Part shown: in pieces, positions 45,466 to 53,392 of the stretch
Position numbering within the stretch: position 1 is the first letter of the stretch
Layout: the number at the start of each line of letters is the position of its first letter
Assembly: GCA_965248545.1 (NCBI GenBank)
Contig: OZ252110.1
Coordinates: forward strand, 1,922,001-1,986,000
Direction of reading: 5' to 3'
DNA from: Alteromonas_E sp965248545
Lineage (GTDB): Bacteria > Pseudomonadota > Gammaproteobacteria > Enterobacterales > Alteromonadaceae
Length of the DNA: 64,000 bases
The notes under the pieces: model-generated
What the model was told of the DNA's origin: nothing
The model's database searches: none
What the model saw: the letters and a program-made list of their open reading frames with translations, nothing else
Position numbers and translations under genes: made by a program

Positions 45466-47082
45466 ATGAACGACAGAGGACTTCGTTTGACTTCTCGAGA
45501 CTTACCATCGTCATCCTCGACGACAAACAATAATGGATGGTTTAATCGTTTTTTAGCAACGGTTGAATGGTTAGGGAACTTACTGCCTCACCCCATCACT
45601 CTTTTCGCCATGCTGGCTATGTTTATTGTATTGCTGAGCGGTTTGTTAGGCTTTTTTGACTACGGCGTAGCCGATCCTCGTCCAGAGGGCGCTGCAGGAC
45701 GAGCTGCTGACGGTATGATTCAGGTTGTATCGCTGTTAAACGCTGAAGGTTTGCAGCGTATCGTGACGGGCTTGGTTACCAATTTCACCGGATTCGCTCC
45801 GCTTGGAACGGTTTTGGTGGCGTTATTAGGCGTCTCGATTGCCGAGCATTCTGGACTATTGTCTACTGCAATGCGCGCGTTAGTTATGAACGCATCACAG
45901 CGTGCAGTAACCGTTACGGTCGTGTTTGCCGGGATCATATCCAATACAGCCTCAGAACTCGGTTATGTGGTACTGATTCCCCTTGCCGCAATGATTTTCC
46001 ATTCACTTGGCCGCCATCCTCTGGCCGGTTTGGCTGCTGCCTTTGCAGGTGTGTCTGGTGGTTATAGTGCCAACCTATTGTTAGGGACTGTCGATCCACT
46101 GCTGTCGGGGATTACCGAAGCCGCGTCCCATATGCTTGACCCAGAGTATGTTGTTGGCCCAGAAGTAAATTGGTACTTCATGTTCATAAGTACGTTTGCG
46201 GTTGCTTTCATGGGGGCATTTGTCACCGAGAAAATCGTCGAACCTCGCTTGGGCAAATACGATCCAAGTGAAGCCTCTATTGATCTGGGTGAACAAAAGA
46301 TGGAAGCGCCTACGGCGCAGGAGCGCAAAGCGTTGCGGTGGGCTGGCGTTGCGTTTGTTGTAGTGTGTGGTGTTTTAGCTTTGACCATCGTTCCTGAAAA
46401 CGGAATTCTGCGTCATCCCGAAACTGGGTTAGTAGCAGGTTCTCCTTTTCTCAAAGGAATTGTGGCCTTTATCTTTATCACGTTTGCGATTCCTGGATTC
46501 GTATTTGGTCGTGTTGCCGGCACAATGAAGAATGACAAAGACATCATTAATGCGATGTCAAAAAGTATGGGCTCTATGGGCTTGTACATTACTCTCGTAT
46601 TCTTTGCCGCGCAGTTTGTGGCTTTCTTTAAGTGGACGAATCTGGGAACGGTTCTCGCTGTTAAAGGCGCGACGTTGCTACAAACATTAGGTCTTGACGG
46701 TCCCGAGGTGTTCATCCTGTTCATCTTCATGTGTGGGATTGTTAACTTGTCGCTGGGAAGTGCCTCAGCACAATGGGCGGTGACTGCACCTATTTTCGTG
46801 CCAATGTTGATGCTAATTGGGTTTGCGCCAGAAGTGATTCAAGCGGCTTATCGAATTGGTGACTCAGTGACTAACGTAATTTCGCCCATGATGAGTTATT
46901 TCGGTCTGATACTAGCGATTGCCGCTCGGTATAAAAAAGACTTGGGAATGGGGACGCTTATCGCAACCATGCTGCCGTATTCAATGGTGTTTGTGGTTGG
47001 TTGGACAATTCTGTTTTACTTGTGGGTGTTTGTACTTGGCATGCCCGTCGGTCCTGGCGCTGCAACGTATTACACTCCGTAA
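45466..47082 (+). CDS. AbgT-family transporter
   Basis: A 538-residue inner-membrane transporter of the AbgT family, whose members take up p-aminobenzoyl-glutamate or export sulfonamides. About twelve hydrophobic helices are visible, with family segments VEWLGNLLPHPITLF, GFAPLGTVLVALLGVSIAE and FITFAIPGFVFG. The start is uncertain: ATG 45466 has no ribosome site, while TTG 45487 stands seven bases after AGAGGA. It ends at a clear terminator before hemH. Confidence 0.9.
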   Translation: MNDRGLRLTSRDLPSSSSTTNNNGWFNRFLATVEWLGNLLPHPITLFAMLAMFIVLLSGLLGFFDYGVADPRPEGAAGRAADGMIQVVSLLNAEGLQRIVTGLVTNFTGFAPLGTVLVALLGVSIAEHSGLLSTAMRALVMNASQRAVTVTVVFAGIISNTASELGYVVLIPLAAMIFHSLGRHPLAGLAAAFAGVSGGYSANLLLGTVDPLLSGITEAASHMLDPEYVVGPEVNWYFMFISTFAVAFMGAFVTEKIVEPRLGKYDPSEASIDLGEQKMEAPTAQERKALRWAGVAFVVVCGVLALTIVPENGILRHPETGLVAGSPFLKGIVAFIFITFAIPGFVFGRVAGTMKNDKDIINAMSKSMGSMGLYITLVFFAAQFVAFFKWTNLGTVLAVKGATLLQTLGLDGPEVFILFIFMCGIVNLSLGSASAQWAVTAPIFVPMLMLIGFAPEVIQAAYRIGDSVTNVISPMMSYFGLILAIAARYKKDLGMGTLIATMLPYSMVFVVGWTILFYLWVFVLGMPVGPGAATYYTP

Positions 47083-47122
47083 CATTTTTTGTTTGCCATT
47101 GGCATTCAGATAAGTCTAAATC

Positions 47123-47155
47123 AGGGTTAACTGCGTACTGCTGTTAACCCTTTTT
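47123..47155 (+). terminator. Rho-independent terminator after the AbgT gene
   Basis: AGGGTTAAC and GTTAACCCT form a perfect 9-base stem with an 11-base loop and five T. Confidence 0.85.
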
Positions 47156-47175
47156 CAAATCAGTAATGAACGTAT

Positions 47176-48255
47176 ATGAAGTACCGAAGTCAGAGCCAGT
47201 TTACTCACAAACAAGCCGATAAAATTGGTGTCGTAATCACTAATCTCGGCACACCTGAAGCGCCAACCAAGCAAGCGTTAAAGCCCTATTTGCGCGAGTT
47301 CTTGTCCGATCCAAGGGTGGTCGAGGTACCGCGTTTGATCTGGTGGTTTGTGTTGAACGGGATTATCTTGAATATTCGTCCGAAGCGCTCAGCACAAGCT
47401 TACGCAACGGTTTGGTCTGATCAAGGTTCACCTCTGATGGTACACACTCGGAATCAGGCAGAAGCACTAGCTCAAAAATGTAGAGAGACTTATGGCGAAG
47501 ACGTAATCGTAGATTTTGCCATGCGATATGGTCAACCATCTGTTGGCAACGTGATTGAAAAGATGCAACAACAAGGGGTGAGAAAGTTATTGGTATTGCC
47601 TTTGTATCCCCAATATTGTGCATCCACGACAGGTTCGACATTCGATGCGATTGGCCAGTATTTCCAACATACTCGCTGGGTGCCTGACTTCAGGTTTATC
47701 ACGCACTATCACGACAATCCCAATTTCATTGAAATTGTGGCAGATAAGATCAAAGCGCATTGGCAAGAGCATGGCCAGGCAGAAAAGCTATTGTTTTCTT
47801 ATCATGGGATCCCTAAGCGCTACTTGCTCAATGGTGACCCCTACCATTGCGAGTGTCACAAAACCTCTCGCTTGTTGGCTGCCGCATTGGGCTTGGATGA
47901 ATCCCAGTACATGACAACCTTTCAATCGCGTTTTGGCAGAGAAGAATGGTTAAAGCCTTATACTGACCATACGTTAAAAGCCCTGCCTGGGCAGGGAGTA
48001 AAGTCGGTACAGGTAGTATGTCCGGGTTTCTCTTCTGACTGCCTGGAAACTATTGAGGAAATTGGCGAGGAAAATCGCGAGTATTTTATTGAGTCTGGCG
48101 GCGAGCGATATGAGTACATTGAAGCAATGAATAGCGACCCCGCGCACATTGAAATGCTGTTTGACCTTATCAAAGAAAATTTGTCTGGATGGTCGGTGGG
48201 CGACGACTACCAACAACGCGAGCAGCTTGCCAAATCCCTAGGAGCGGAGAAGTAA
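47176..48255 (+). CDS. hemH: Ferrochelatase
   Basis: A 359-residue HemH inserting ferrous iron into protoporphyrin IX. The N-terminus has VVITNLGTPEAPTKQALKPYLREFLSDPRVVEVPR, the active-site histidine is in LLFSYHGIPKRYL, and the glutamate-rich SDCLETIEEIGEENR motif is late. It ends one base before the DUF4112 gene. Together with hemE in this window it covers two steps of haem synthesis. Confidence 0.97.
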   Translation: MKYRSQSQFTHKQADKIGVVITNLGTPEAPTKQALKPYLREFLSDPRVVEVPRLIWWFVLNGIILNIRPKRSAQAYATVWSDQGSPLMVHTRNQAEALAQKCRETYGEDVIVDFAMRYGQPSVGNVIEKMQQQGVRKLLVLPLYPQYCASTTGSTFDAIGQYFQHTRWVPDFRFITHYHDNPNFIEIVADKIKAHWQEHGQAEKLLFSYHGIPKRYLLNGDPYHCECHKTSRLLAAALGLDESQYMTTFQSRFGREEWLKPYTDHTLKALPGQGVKSVQVVCPGFSSDCLETIEEIGEENREYFIESGGERYEYIEAMNSDPAHIEMLFDLIKENLSGWSVGDDYQQREQLAKSLGAEK

Positions 48256-48256
48256 A

Positions 48257-48748
48257 ATGCCAAGAAAGCCAGTCACATTTGACCAAGATACTAACGACGG
48301 CAGCGTGGCTCCAATCGAACTACGCAAAGCCCAAGATGTTGCCAACCTTTTGGATTCGGCAGTCAAAATACCCGTAATTGGTGTTCCGGTAGGCTTAGAC
48401 TTTTTGATTGGCTTGATCCCTGGTGTGGGTGACGCAACTATGCTGTTGGCAGCGTTGCGTATTGTTCATTTGGGTAAAAAAATGGGCGCACCTGACAGTA
48501 TCCAAAATGCGATGTTGCGCAATGTGATGGTGGATTTTAGCTTGGGCTTTATTCCTGTCTTTGGTGATATCGTGGATATCTTTTACAAGGCCAACCAGAA
48601 GAATGTGCGCTTACTAGAGCGCTGGTGGATTGAGACACATAAGTCAGATGTCGATGCCAATACCAAAAGTAAATTGGCCGAATGGGAAGCGCGTTTGAAT
48701 GAGATAGAGACCCAAGGAACACAAGGCGGGTCGGAGTCAAAACACTAA
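48257..48748 (+). CDS. DUF4112-family membrane protein
   Basis: A 163-residue protein. The family core includes LLDSAVKIPVIGVPVGLDFLIGLIPGVGDA and VDFSLGFIPVFGDIVDIFYKANQKNVRLLERW, with two amphipathic or re-entrant hydrophobic segments. The family is widespread and uncharacterised. The ATG follows GGAGCGGAGAAG and lies one base after hemH, so it is cotranscribed with hemH. Confidence 0.88.
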   Translation: MPRKPVTFDQDTNDGSVAPIELRKAQDVANLLDSAVKIPVIGVPVGLDFLIGLIPGVGDATMLLAALRIVHLGKKMGAPDSIQNAMLRNVMVDFSLGFIPVFGDIVDIFYKANQKNVRLLERWWIETHKSDVDANTKSKLAEWEARLNEIETQGTQGGSESKH

Positions 48749-48899
48749 GATTTACTTCACTCGCGTATGTTGGCGCCGTTCAACGAGTTAATCGCGCTTT
48801 ACGTCCCATCTTGTTTGCGTCCAATGCACGCAGTTGTCAAGGTTTGCCGTGCAAGCTAGCGGTTGCTGGACAAATTTAATTGTATTGAATGAGCGCATC

Positions 48900-49700
48900 A
48901 TGAGAACTTGGAAAACTACGTTAGTATCAGTGCTAATAGGCTTAGTTGCCACACCTACCTTTGCCATTGACGGATATCGAATACTGCAACGTACTAGCGA
49001 TGTTTTAGTGTTAGAAGGACGTGAGCAGTTTAGTACTAACATCGGGATTGTACTATCAGATTCAGGCGTAGCGCTTATCGATCCAATGCCAGAATTACAT
49101 CGACTCGAATCTTTGCAGCAAAAAATTGATTCCTTGACCACGTCTTCAGCTCGGTATGTCGCGAACACCCACGCACATGAAGATCATTCTGGCGGTAATC
49201 AATTTTTTCTTAGTGCAGGCGCTGAAATGTCCGATACGGCGCAATTACAGCGACTGGGTATTGTGACTTACTCTGTAACATCACATACAGGCCAAGACCG
49301 GCTTTACTATCATGAGCAAAGTAATACCTTGTTTACTGGTGACGTATTTGACAATAGTTGGCATCCAACTTTCTATGCGGGTGGAATAGAGGGGTTTGCG
49401 AACGCTATGCAGACTATTTTATCTATTTGTGACGAACAGACACTTATTGTCCCAGGACATGGAGCGACAACGACGTGCCACACAGTCGAACGTTTCTACC
49501 AAAACACGCTGCATTGGGTATCACTGATTGAAGCTTTACACGAACGTCAGATGTCAGTTCAAGATATGCTCAAGCAACCAGAAGTTATAGTCGCACTTGC
49601 CAATTTTAACCCTTCAAAACAAGATGATTGGTTCCCGCAGCGCGCAATCCATCGCTTCGTAGAGAGAACCCTAGTGCAGATTAGCCGCCAACCTGATTAA
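48900..49700 (+). CDS. Exported MBL-fold metallo-hydrolase
   Basis: A 266-residue metallo-beta-lactamase-fold protein. I chose ATG 48900 because it begins a signal peptide (to about residue 22, TPTFAID); the frame is open 22 codons further upstream. The zinc-site motif is THAHEDHSGG (H91, H93, D95, H96). FTGDVFDN supplies the bridging aspartate and VPGHGATT a further histidine. It is predicted to act in the periplasm on an unknown substrate. It lacks the specific residues of class B antibiotic beta-lactamases that I would expect, so resistance is not implied. Confidence 0.82.
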   Translation: MRTWKTTLVSVLIGLVATPTFAIDGYRILQRTSDVLVLEGREQFSTNIGIVLSDSGVALIDPMPELHRLESLQQKIDSLTTSSARYVANTHAHEDHSGGNQFFLSAGAEMSDTAQLQRLGIVTYSVTSHTGQDRLYYHEQSNTLFTGDVFDNSWHPTFYAGGIEGFANAMQTILSICDEQTLIVPGHGATTTCHTVERFYQNTLHWVSLIEALHERQMSVQDMLKQPEVIVALANFNPSKQDDWFPQRAIHRFVERTLVQISRQPD

Positions 49701-49846
49701 TGGGCAAGTTGTTTCTCAAGCTGTTTGAGTTCACCTAAGACTGTTGAGCCTTGGTCTGTCGCACTTTTAAGCCCCAGCGTTAGGTAATGTTTCGCTTGCT
49801 CTTGTTTTTCTAACAGCACATTTTGGGATGAGTTAAGGGTCTTCAT
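49697..49846 (-). CDS. Small hydrophilic protein (doubtful)
   Basis: A possible 49-residue helical protein (MKTLNSSQNVLLEKQEQAKHY at the start), convergent with the MBL gene and overlapping its last bases. The frame continues upstream to 49936 with less protein-like sequence. No ribosome site is seen. It is listed because its composition is charged and helical, not because of any homology. Confidence 0.25.
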   Translation of the reverse strand: MKTLNSSQNVLLEKQEQAKHYLTLGLKSATDQGSTVLGELKQLEKQLAH

Positions 49847-49981
49847 AGGGGAATGGATAAGCGTGCCTTGCCAGAAAGACGGTGAAGTGTGAACATGGCT
49901 GAAGTTAGACGTAATGTGAAAACAAAACACCAACAATCCCTGCTTAGGCCGTGGTGATATTTGGTAAATAGAGAGAATGTT

Positions 49982-50419
49982 ATGGCCAAATTTTTGGGGT
50001 TGCCGTTTAAAGACCTACCTATCAGCAGTATTCCACTGTTTATCGTTGGCTTGGCGATCGTGCTGCTTTGCTACCAACAGTTTGATTTGTTAATTCAAGG
50101 CAGCAACGCTAACTTTTTGTTCGGTCTCATGATGTTTGGTCCGGGTTGTTTGTTCGCCGTGTCATTTATTACGACGTTTTCACCTGCGTTATGTCGAACA
50201 CACCTACAGGCCTATGTGGCGTTTATTAGTGGTGTAGAAATAGGGATTGCCGTGTTCTTAGGGTTGACTGCCACGCAATGGTACAGTGCGCCCGATGTTA
50301 CACATTTGGAACCTACGGTCGTTAGCCTTACGCTGGTTATTGGTTGTTTACAATGGTCAAAAAACAAGTGGGAAAAACGGGTTCGCGCACTCATCGAAGC
50401 AAAAAAAGAACAATCTTAA
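49982..50419 (+). CDS. Membrane protein of unknown function
   Basis: A 145-residue inner-membrane protein with four hydrophobic segments (about 17-36, 42-66, 74-97, 105-122) and a basic cytoplasmic tail (KNKWEKRVRALIEAKKEQS). I start it at ATG 49982, after GAGAGA; an in-frame TTG 21 bases upstream is possible. It lies 28 bases before the DsbA-like gene and may share its transcript. I do not recognise the family. Confidence 0.68.
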   Translation: MAKFLGLPFKDLPISSIPLFIVGLAIVLLCYQQFDLLIQGSNANFLFGLMMFGPGCLFAVSFITTFSPALCRTHLQAYVAFISGVEIGIAVFLGLTATQWYSAPDVTHLEPTVVSLTLVIGCLQWSKNKWEKRVRALIEAKKEQS

Positions 50420-50447
50420 AGCGCTACCACCAACAGGAGAGCGATTC

Positions 50448-51827
50448 ATGGTTGAAAAGACGCAAGCGTTTAAAGAGCAAGGTGGTATCGCCACCATGGA
50501 TCCCAGTGTTTTCCGACGTTGGTTGATTTCAAAGGTGATGACCCGTCTAGCCAGCGAAGAGCGCATGGTTGCGCAACGAAGAAAGGCGGAAGCAAGGCGT
50601 CAAAAGCAAGGTGGAGCGCACCTTGTCGAATATTTTCATCAAGTCGATGATGGCTATAGCCACCTAGCATGCCAAGTGTTAGCGGATTTTGTCGACCGCT
50701 ACGACATTGAACTAAAGATCTACTTAGTTACGGCGCCTGTTGGCGCCAATGCCGCTGAGCCCGAACTAGCGTTGCAGCTTGGACTAAAGGATGCTCAAGC
50801 GATTGCGCCGTTTTTGAACCTGAGCTTCCCTGATACAGCGCGTATTCCTGAACAGAAAGCGGTCGAATTGGCACAGCGCATTATCGCAGCTCAGACTGAT
50901 GCATCGATTCTGCTTTGTTTAGCAAAAGTCAGCGACGCGCTTTGGCGCGAAGATACATCCGCCTTGCAAGCCTTAGCTGACGAGTTCGGTTCAGCGAGTA
51001 CCAAATTGACTGAAATGAAGCTTGTTCAAGGCAATGACCGGCGCGAGAAACTGCAACATTACGCTGGGGCAATGTTTTACTATGCGGGTGAGTGGTATTG
51101 GGGGGTTGATCGTTTGTACCATTTAGAAGAGCGATTGCATGCTTTGGGTACAGACAAACAAAGTGAGCAAACCTATTTGGCTGCTAAACCAAAAATAGAG
51201 GTTAACAAAGCCAAGGTTAACGCCGAGCTAACACTCGAAATTTACGCATCATTGAGAAGTCCGTACACGGCAATTGTGTTTGATCGCGCTGTAAAATTAG
51301 CTAAGGATGCGGGGATTAACTGCGTCGTTCGGCCAGTTCTTCCAATGGTAATGCGTGGCGTTCCGGCAACCAAAGAAAAAGGTTTTTATATTCTGTTTGA
51401 TACAGCCCGAGAAGCCCGAGCAGAGGGAGTGCCGTACGGCAACGTCAAAGATCCCATCGGACAACCCGCCCGCCATGGTTACGCATTGTTTCAGTGGGCA
51501 CGAGAACAAAACAAGGGCACAGCGTTTTTTTCAAACTTCTTGTCTGCTGCATTTGCCCTAGGGGTTAATACCAACAGAGAAAGCGGGCTTAAAACGGTTG
51601 TAGGGAACACGGGATTGGATTGGCAACAAGCACGCCAACACCTGACCGATAAAAACTGGGAAAGTGAATTGGAGGAAAACCGCTTAACAATGTATGACTC
51701 TGGTCTATGGGGCGTGCCCAGTTTTCGGTTGTTAGATGCACAGGGGAACGAAGTTATCTCCGCCTGGGGACAAGACCGCCTGTGGCTCATTGCACAGCAT
51801 TTATATGGCGATTCAGGAACAACATGA
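50448..51827 (+). CDS. Two-domain DsbA/2-hydroxychromene-2-carboxylate isomerase-like protein
   Basis: A 459-residue protein that looks like two thioredoxin-fold DsbA/HCCA-isomerase units in tandem (about 45-245 and 255-455). The second unit has ASLRSPYTAIVFDRAV at its start, where family isomerases have SPY with a serine, and WGVPSFRL with the cis-proline near the end. Neither half has a CxxC, so glutathione-dependent isomerase or transferase chemistry is more likely than disulfide exchange. There is no signal peptide. The start follows AGGAGA. Its stop overlaps the ATG of the SGNH hydrolase. Confidence 0.8.
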   Translation: MVEKTQAFKEQGGIATMDPSVFRRWLISKVMTRLASEERMVAQRRKAEARRQKQGGAHLVEYFHQVDDGYSHLACQVLADFVDRYDIELKIYLVTAPVGANAAEPELALQLGLKDAQAIAPFLNLSFPDTARIPEQKAVELAQRIIAAQTDASILLCLAKVSDALWREDTSALQALADEFGSASTKLTEMKLVQGNDRREKLQHYAGAMFYYAGEWYWGVDRLYHLEERLHALGTDKQSEQTYLAAKPKIEVNKAKVNAELTLEIYASLRSPYTAIVFDRAVKLAKDAGINCVVRPVLPMVMRGVPATKEKGFYILFDTAREARAEGVPYGNVKDPIGQPARHGYALFQWAREQNKGTAFFSNFLSAAFALGVNTNRESGLKTVVGNTGLDWQQARQHLTDKNWESELEENRLTMYDSGLWGVPSFRLLDAQGNEVISAWGQDRLWLIAQHLYGDSGTT

Positions 51828-52507
51828 GCGAGCATGTTGCAAGTATTGCAAAGCCTAATAGAGAAAAGCCGGGCTGGATGGCGCGGCATGCGAACAAACT
51901 AGTAGAAATTGCGAATCGGAAGTCACCGATCGGCTGTGTATTTCTGGGGGATTCTATATTTGCTGCATGGGAGCACCTTGTACCTGAACTATGGGATCGA
52001 TACTTCGCAGGTTTAAATGGGGTAAATCTCGGCTTTGGCGGTGATCGAACTGAACATCTACTTTGGCGTATAGAGAATGGTGAGTTAGATGGCTATTCCG
52101 CTAGTGTCATCCTTGTATTAATTGGCACTAATAATACCGGCCACCGCAAAGATGATGCATCTGTTACGGCAGGCGCGATTCAAAAAATTGTTGAGCAGAT
52201 TCGCTGTCGTCAGCCACAAGCGCAGATAGCCTTGCATGCAATCTTGCCTCGCGGCAAACGCCCAACGCACCCATTGCGTCAGCTGAATAACGCCATCAAC
52301 AAAGCAATCTTTCCCTTGAGTGAGCATGAGAATGTCCACTGGCTCGATTTTTCAAACTTATTTATCGATCAGGATGGCTTCGTGCCGGAGGGTGTAATGG
52401 ATGATTATTTGCACCCCAATGCTAATCAGTATGAACCTTGGGGCTCGCGATTACGGGTCGCGCTTAAACAATTAATGTTAAAGTCTACAAAACCTTTTGA
52501 CTTATAA
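51824..52507 (+). CDS. SGNH/GDSL-family hydrolase
   Basis: A 227-residue esterase-fold protein resembling the PAF-acetylhydrolase beta/gamma type. The nucleophile serine is in FLGDSIF (S44), block II is LGFGGDRTEHLLWR, block III is LIGTNNTGH and the catalytic Asp-His pair is in MDDYLHPNANQY. There is no signal peptide, so it is probably cytoplasmic. Its ATG overlaps the TGA of the DsbA-like gene (ATGA at 51824-51827), so the two are coupled. Confidence 0.86.
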   Translation: MSEHVASIAKPNREKPGWMARHANKLVEIANRKSPIGCVFLGDSIFAAWEHLVPELWDRYFAGLNGVNLGFGGDRTEHLLWRIENGELDGYSASVILVLIGTNNTGHRKDDASVTAGAIQKIVEQIRCRQPQAQIALHAILPRGKRPTHPLRQLNNAINKAIFPLSEHENVHWLDFSNLFIDQDGFVPEGVMDDYLHPNANQYEPWGSRLRVALKQLMLKSTKPFDL

Positions 52508-52562
52508 GTTGCCATTAGTTGGTCAACTTATTACAGGCCCAATTCGATGATGGAGTTAGTTC

Positions 52563-52787
52563 ATGAAAGTTGCTGGTTGGTTTTTTATCGCTCTGGGGAT
52601 ATTCGGTTGCTACGCATTCTACAAATTGACCGACAACCAGTCATTTTTGGAAAGCGGCTATGGTCCAAATCGACAGGTCGTTGAAGCTTCAGAAGATCCC
52701 ACTGGCTTTCGCCATAACAAAGCTATTGCACTTGGCTTCAGTGTGGTTTGTTTTGGTATTGGTACTTACTTAATACGCAGGAAATAG
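52563..52787 (+). CDS. Small membrane protein
   Basis: A 74-residue protein with two hydrophobic segments (about 3-20 and 52-70) flanking a polar loop (TDNQSFLESGYGPNRQVVEA). GGAG stands seven bases before the ATG. It has no family I recognise. It lies 55 bases after the SGNH hydrolase. Confidence 0.62.
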   Translation: MKVAGWFFIALGIFGCYAFYKLTDNQSFLESGYGPNRQVVEASEDPTGFRHNKAIALGFSVVCFGIGTYLIRRK

Positions 52788-52987
52788 TCGTTTTTTCTTC
52801 ACTGAATTAGGGGTTTTCATTTGTGAATAGATAGCTCAGTGCTTGTCATAAATGTTCGCGATTTATTTGCTAATCAATAAAAAAGATTAAATTAATCGTA
52901 TTTAACCGATTTATCCAATGTTCATTGTTTTAGATACTAAGTGAGTACTGCGAACGTTAGTGCACTGATAATTTTTGGAGAAAGACA

Positions 52988-53107
52988 ATGAAGCAACTTC
53001 TTAGAACGTTATTTTTTAATCCACAACCTGCGGCCGACTCTCAGCGGAAACTTTGTAACTACAGCGACAACTACTATGGCGACCAATGCTGTAAGTCAGA
53101 TGTTTAA
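52988..53107 (+). CDS. 39-residue cysteine-containing peptide, function unknown
   Basis: A short gene in an otherwise empty 600-base gap. The ATG is seven bases after GGAG (TTTTGGAGAAAGACA) and the stop is followed about 50 bases later by a T-tailed hairpin, so it looks like a complete transcription unit. The peptide starts MKQLLRTLFFNPQP and ends YYGDQCCKSDV, with cysteines at 23, 34 and 35. It has no signal peptide. It might be a small regulatory or membrane-associated peptide or a modified-peptide precursor, but nothing nearby encodes a modifying enzyme. Confidence 0.5.
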   Translation: MKQLLRTLFFNPQPAADSQRKLCNYSDNYYGDQCCKSDV

Positions 53108-53157
53108 GTATTGCGCATATAGCGGTCATCGTAATCGGAAATTTTCTGCGAAATTCA

Positions 53158-53189
53158 AAAAGACTAACTACAGTGTAGTTAGCCTTTTT
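53158..53189 (+). terminator. Rho-independent terminator after the 39-residue gene
   Basis: CTAACTAC-agt-GTAGTTAG is a perfect 8-base stem with a 3-base loop, preceded by five A and followed by CC and five T. Confidence 0.8.
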
Positions 53190-53392
53190 GGGGTTTCTAT
53201 TTTGACCTTAGACAAATGATGTTGTCTGGTCTTTGAAAATAAAGCATTCGCAAAGAACATTCGTTGGACGAGATTTAACTCATAACAAAACTGTCTAACC
53301 ATGATTAGGTTTAATAACGTAATAAAGGATGGTATTTATATAGCTTATAGTTATATTGATTGTATGACGATGAATCTCAGTGAGGAGAGTTG
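53190..53392. other. Intergenic region before the ThDP enzyme gene
   Basis: About 200 AT-rich bases that probably hold the promoter of the ThDP enzyme/aldehyde dehydrogenase operon. I see no convincing gene, and no -35/-10 pair stands out clearly. Confidence 0.4.

Noticed and set aside
49847..49936. Upstream extension of the small leftward frame at 49697
   Set aside because: It has no ribosome site and reads as random sequence; only the shorter part is kept, at low confidence.
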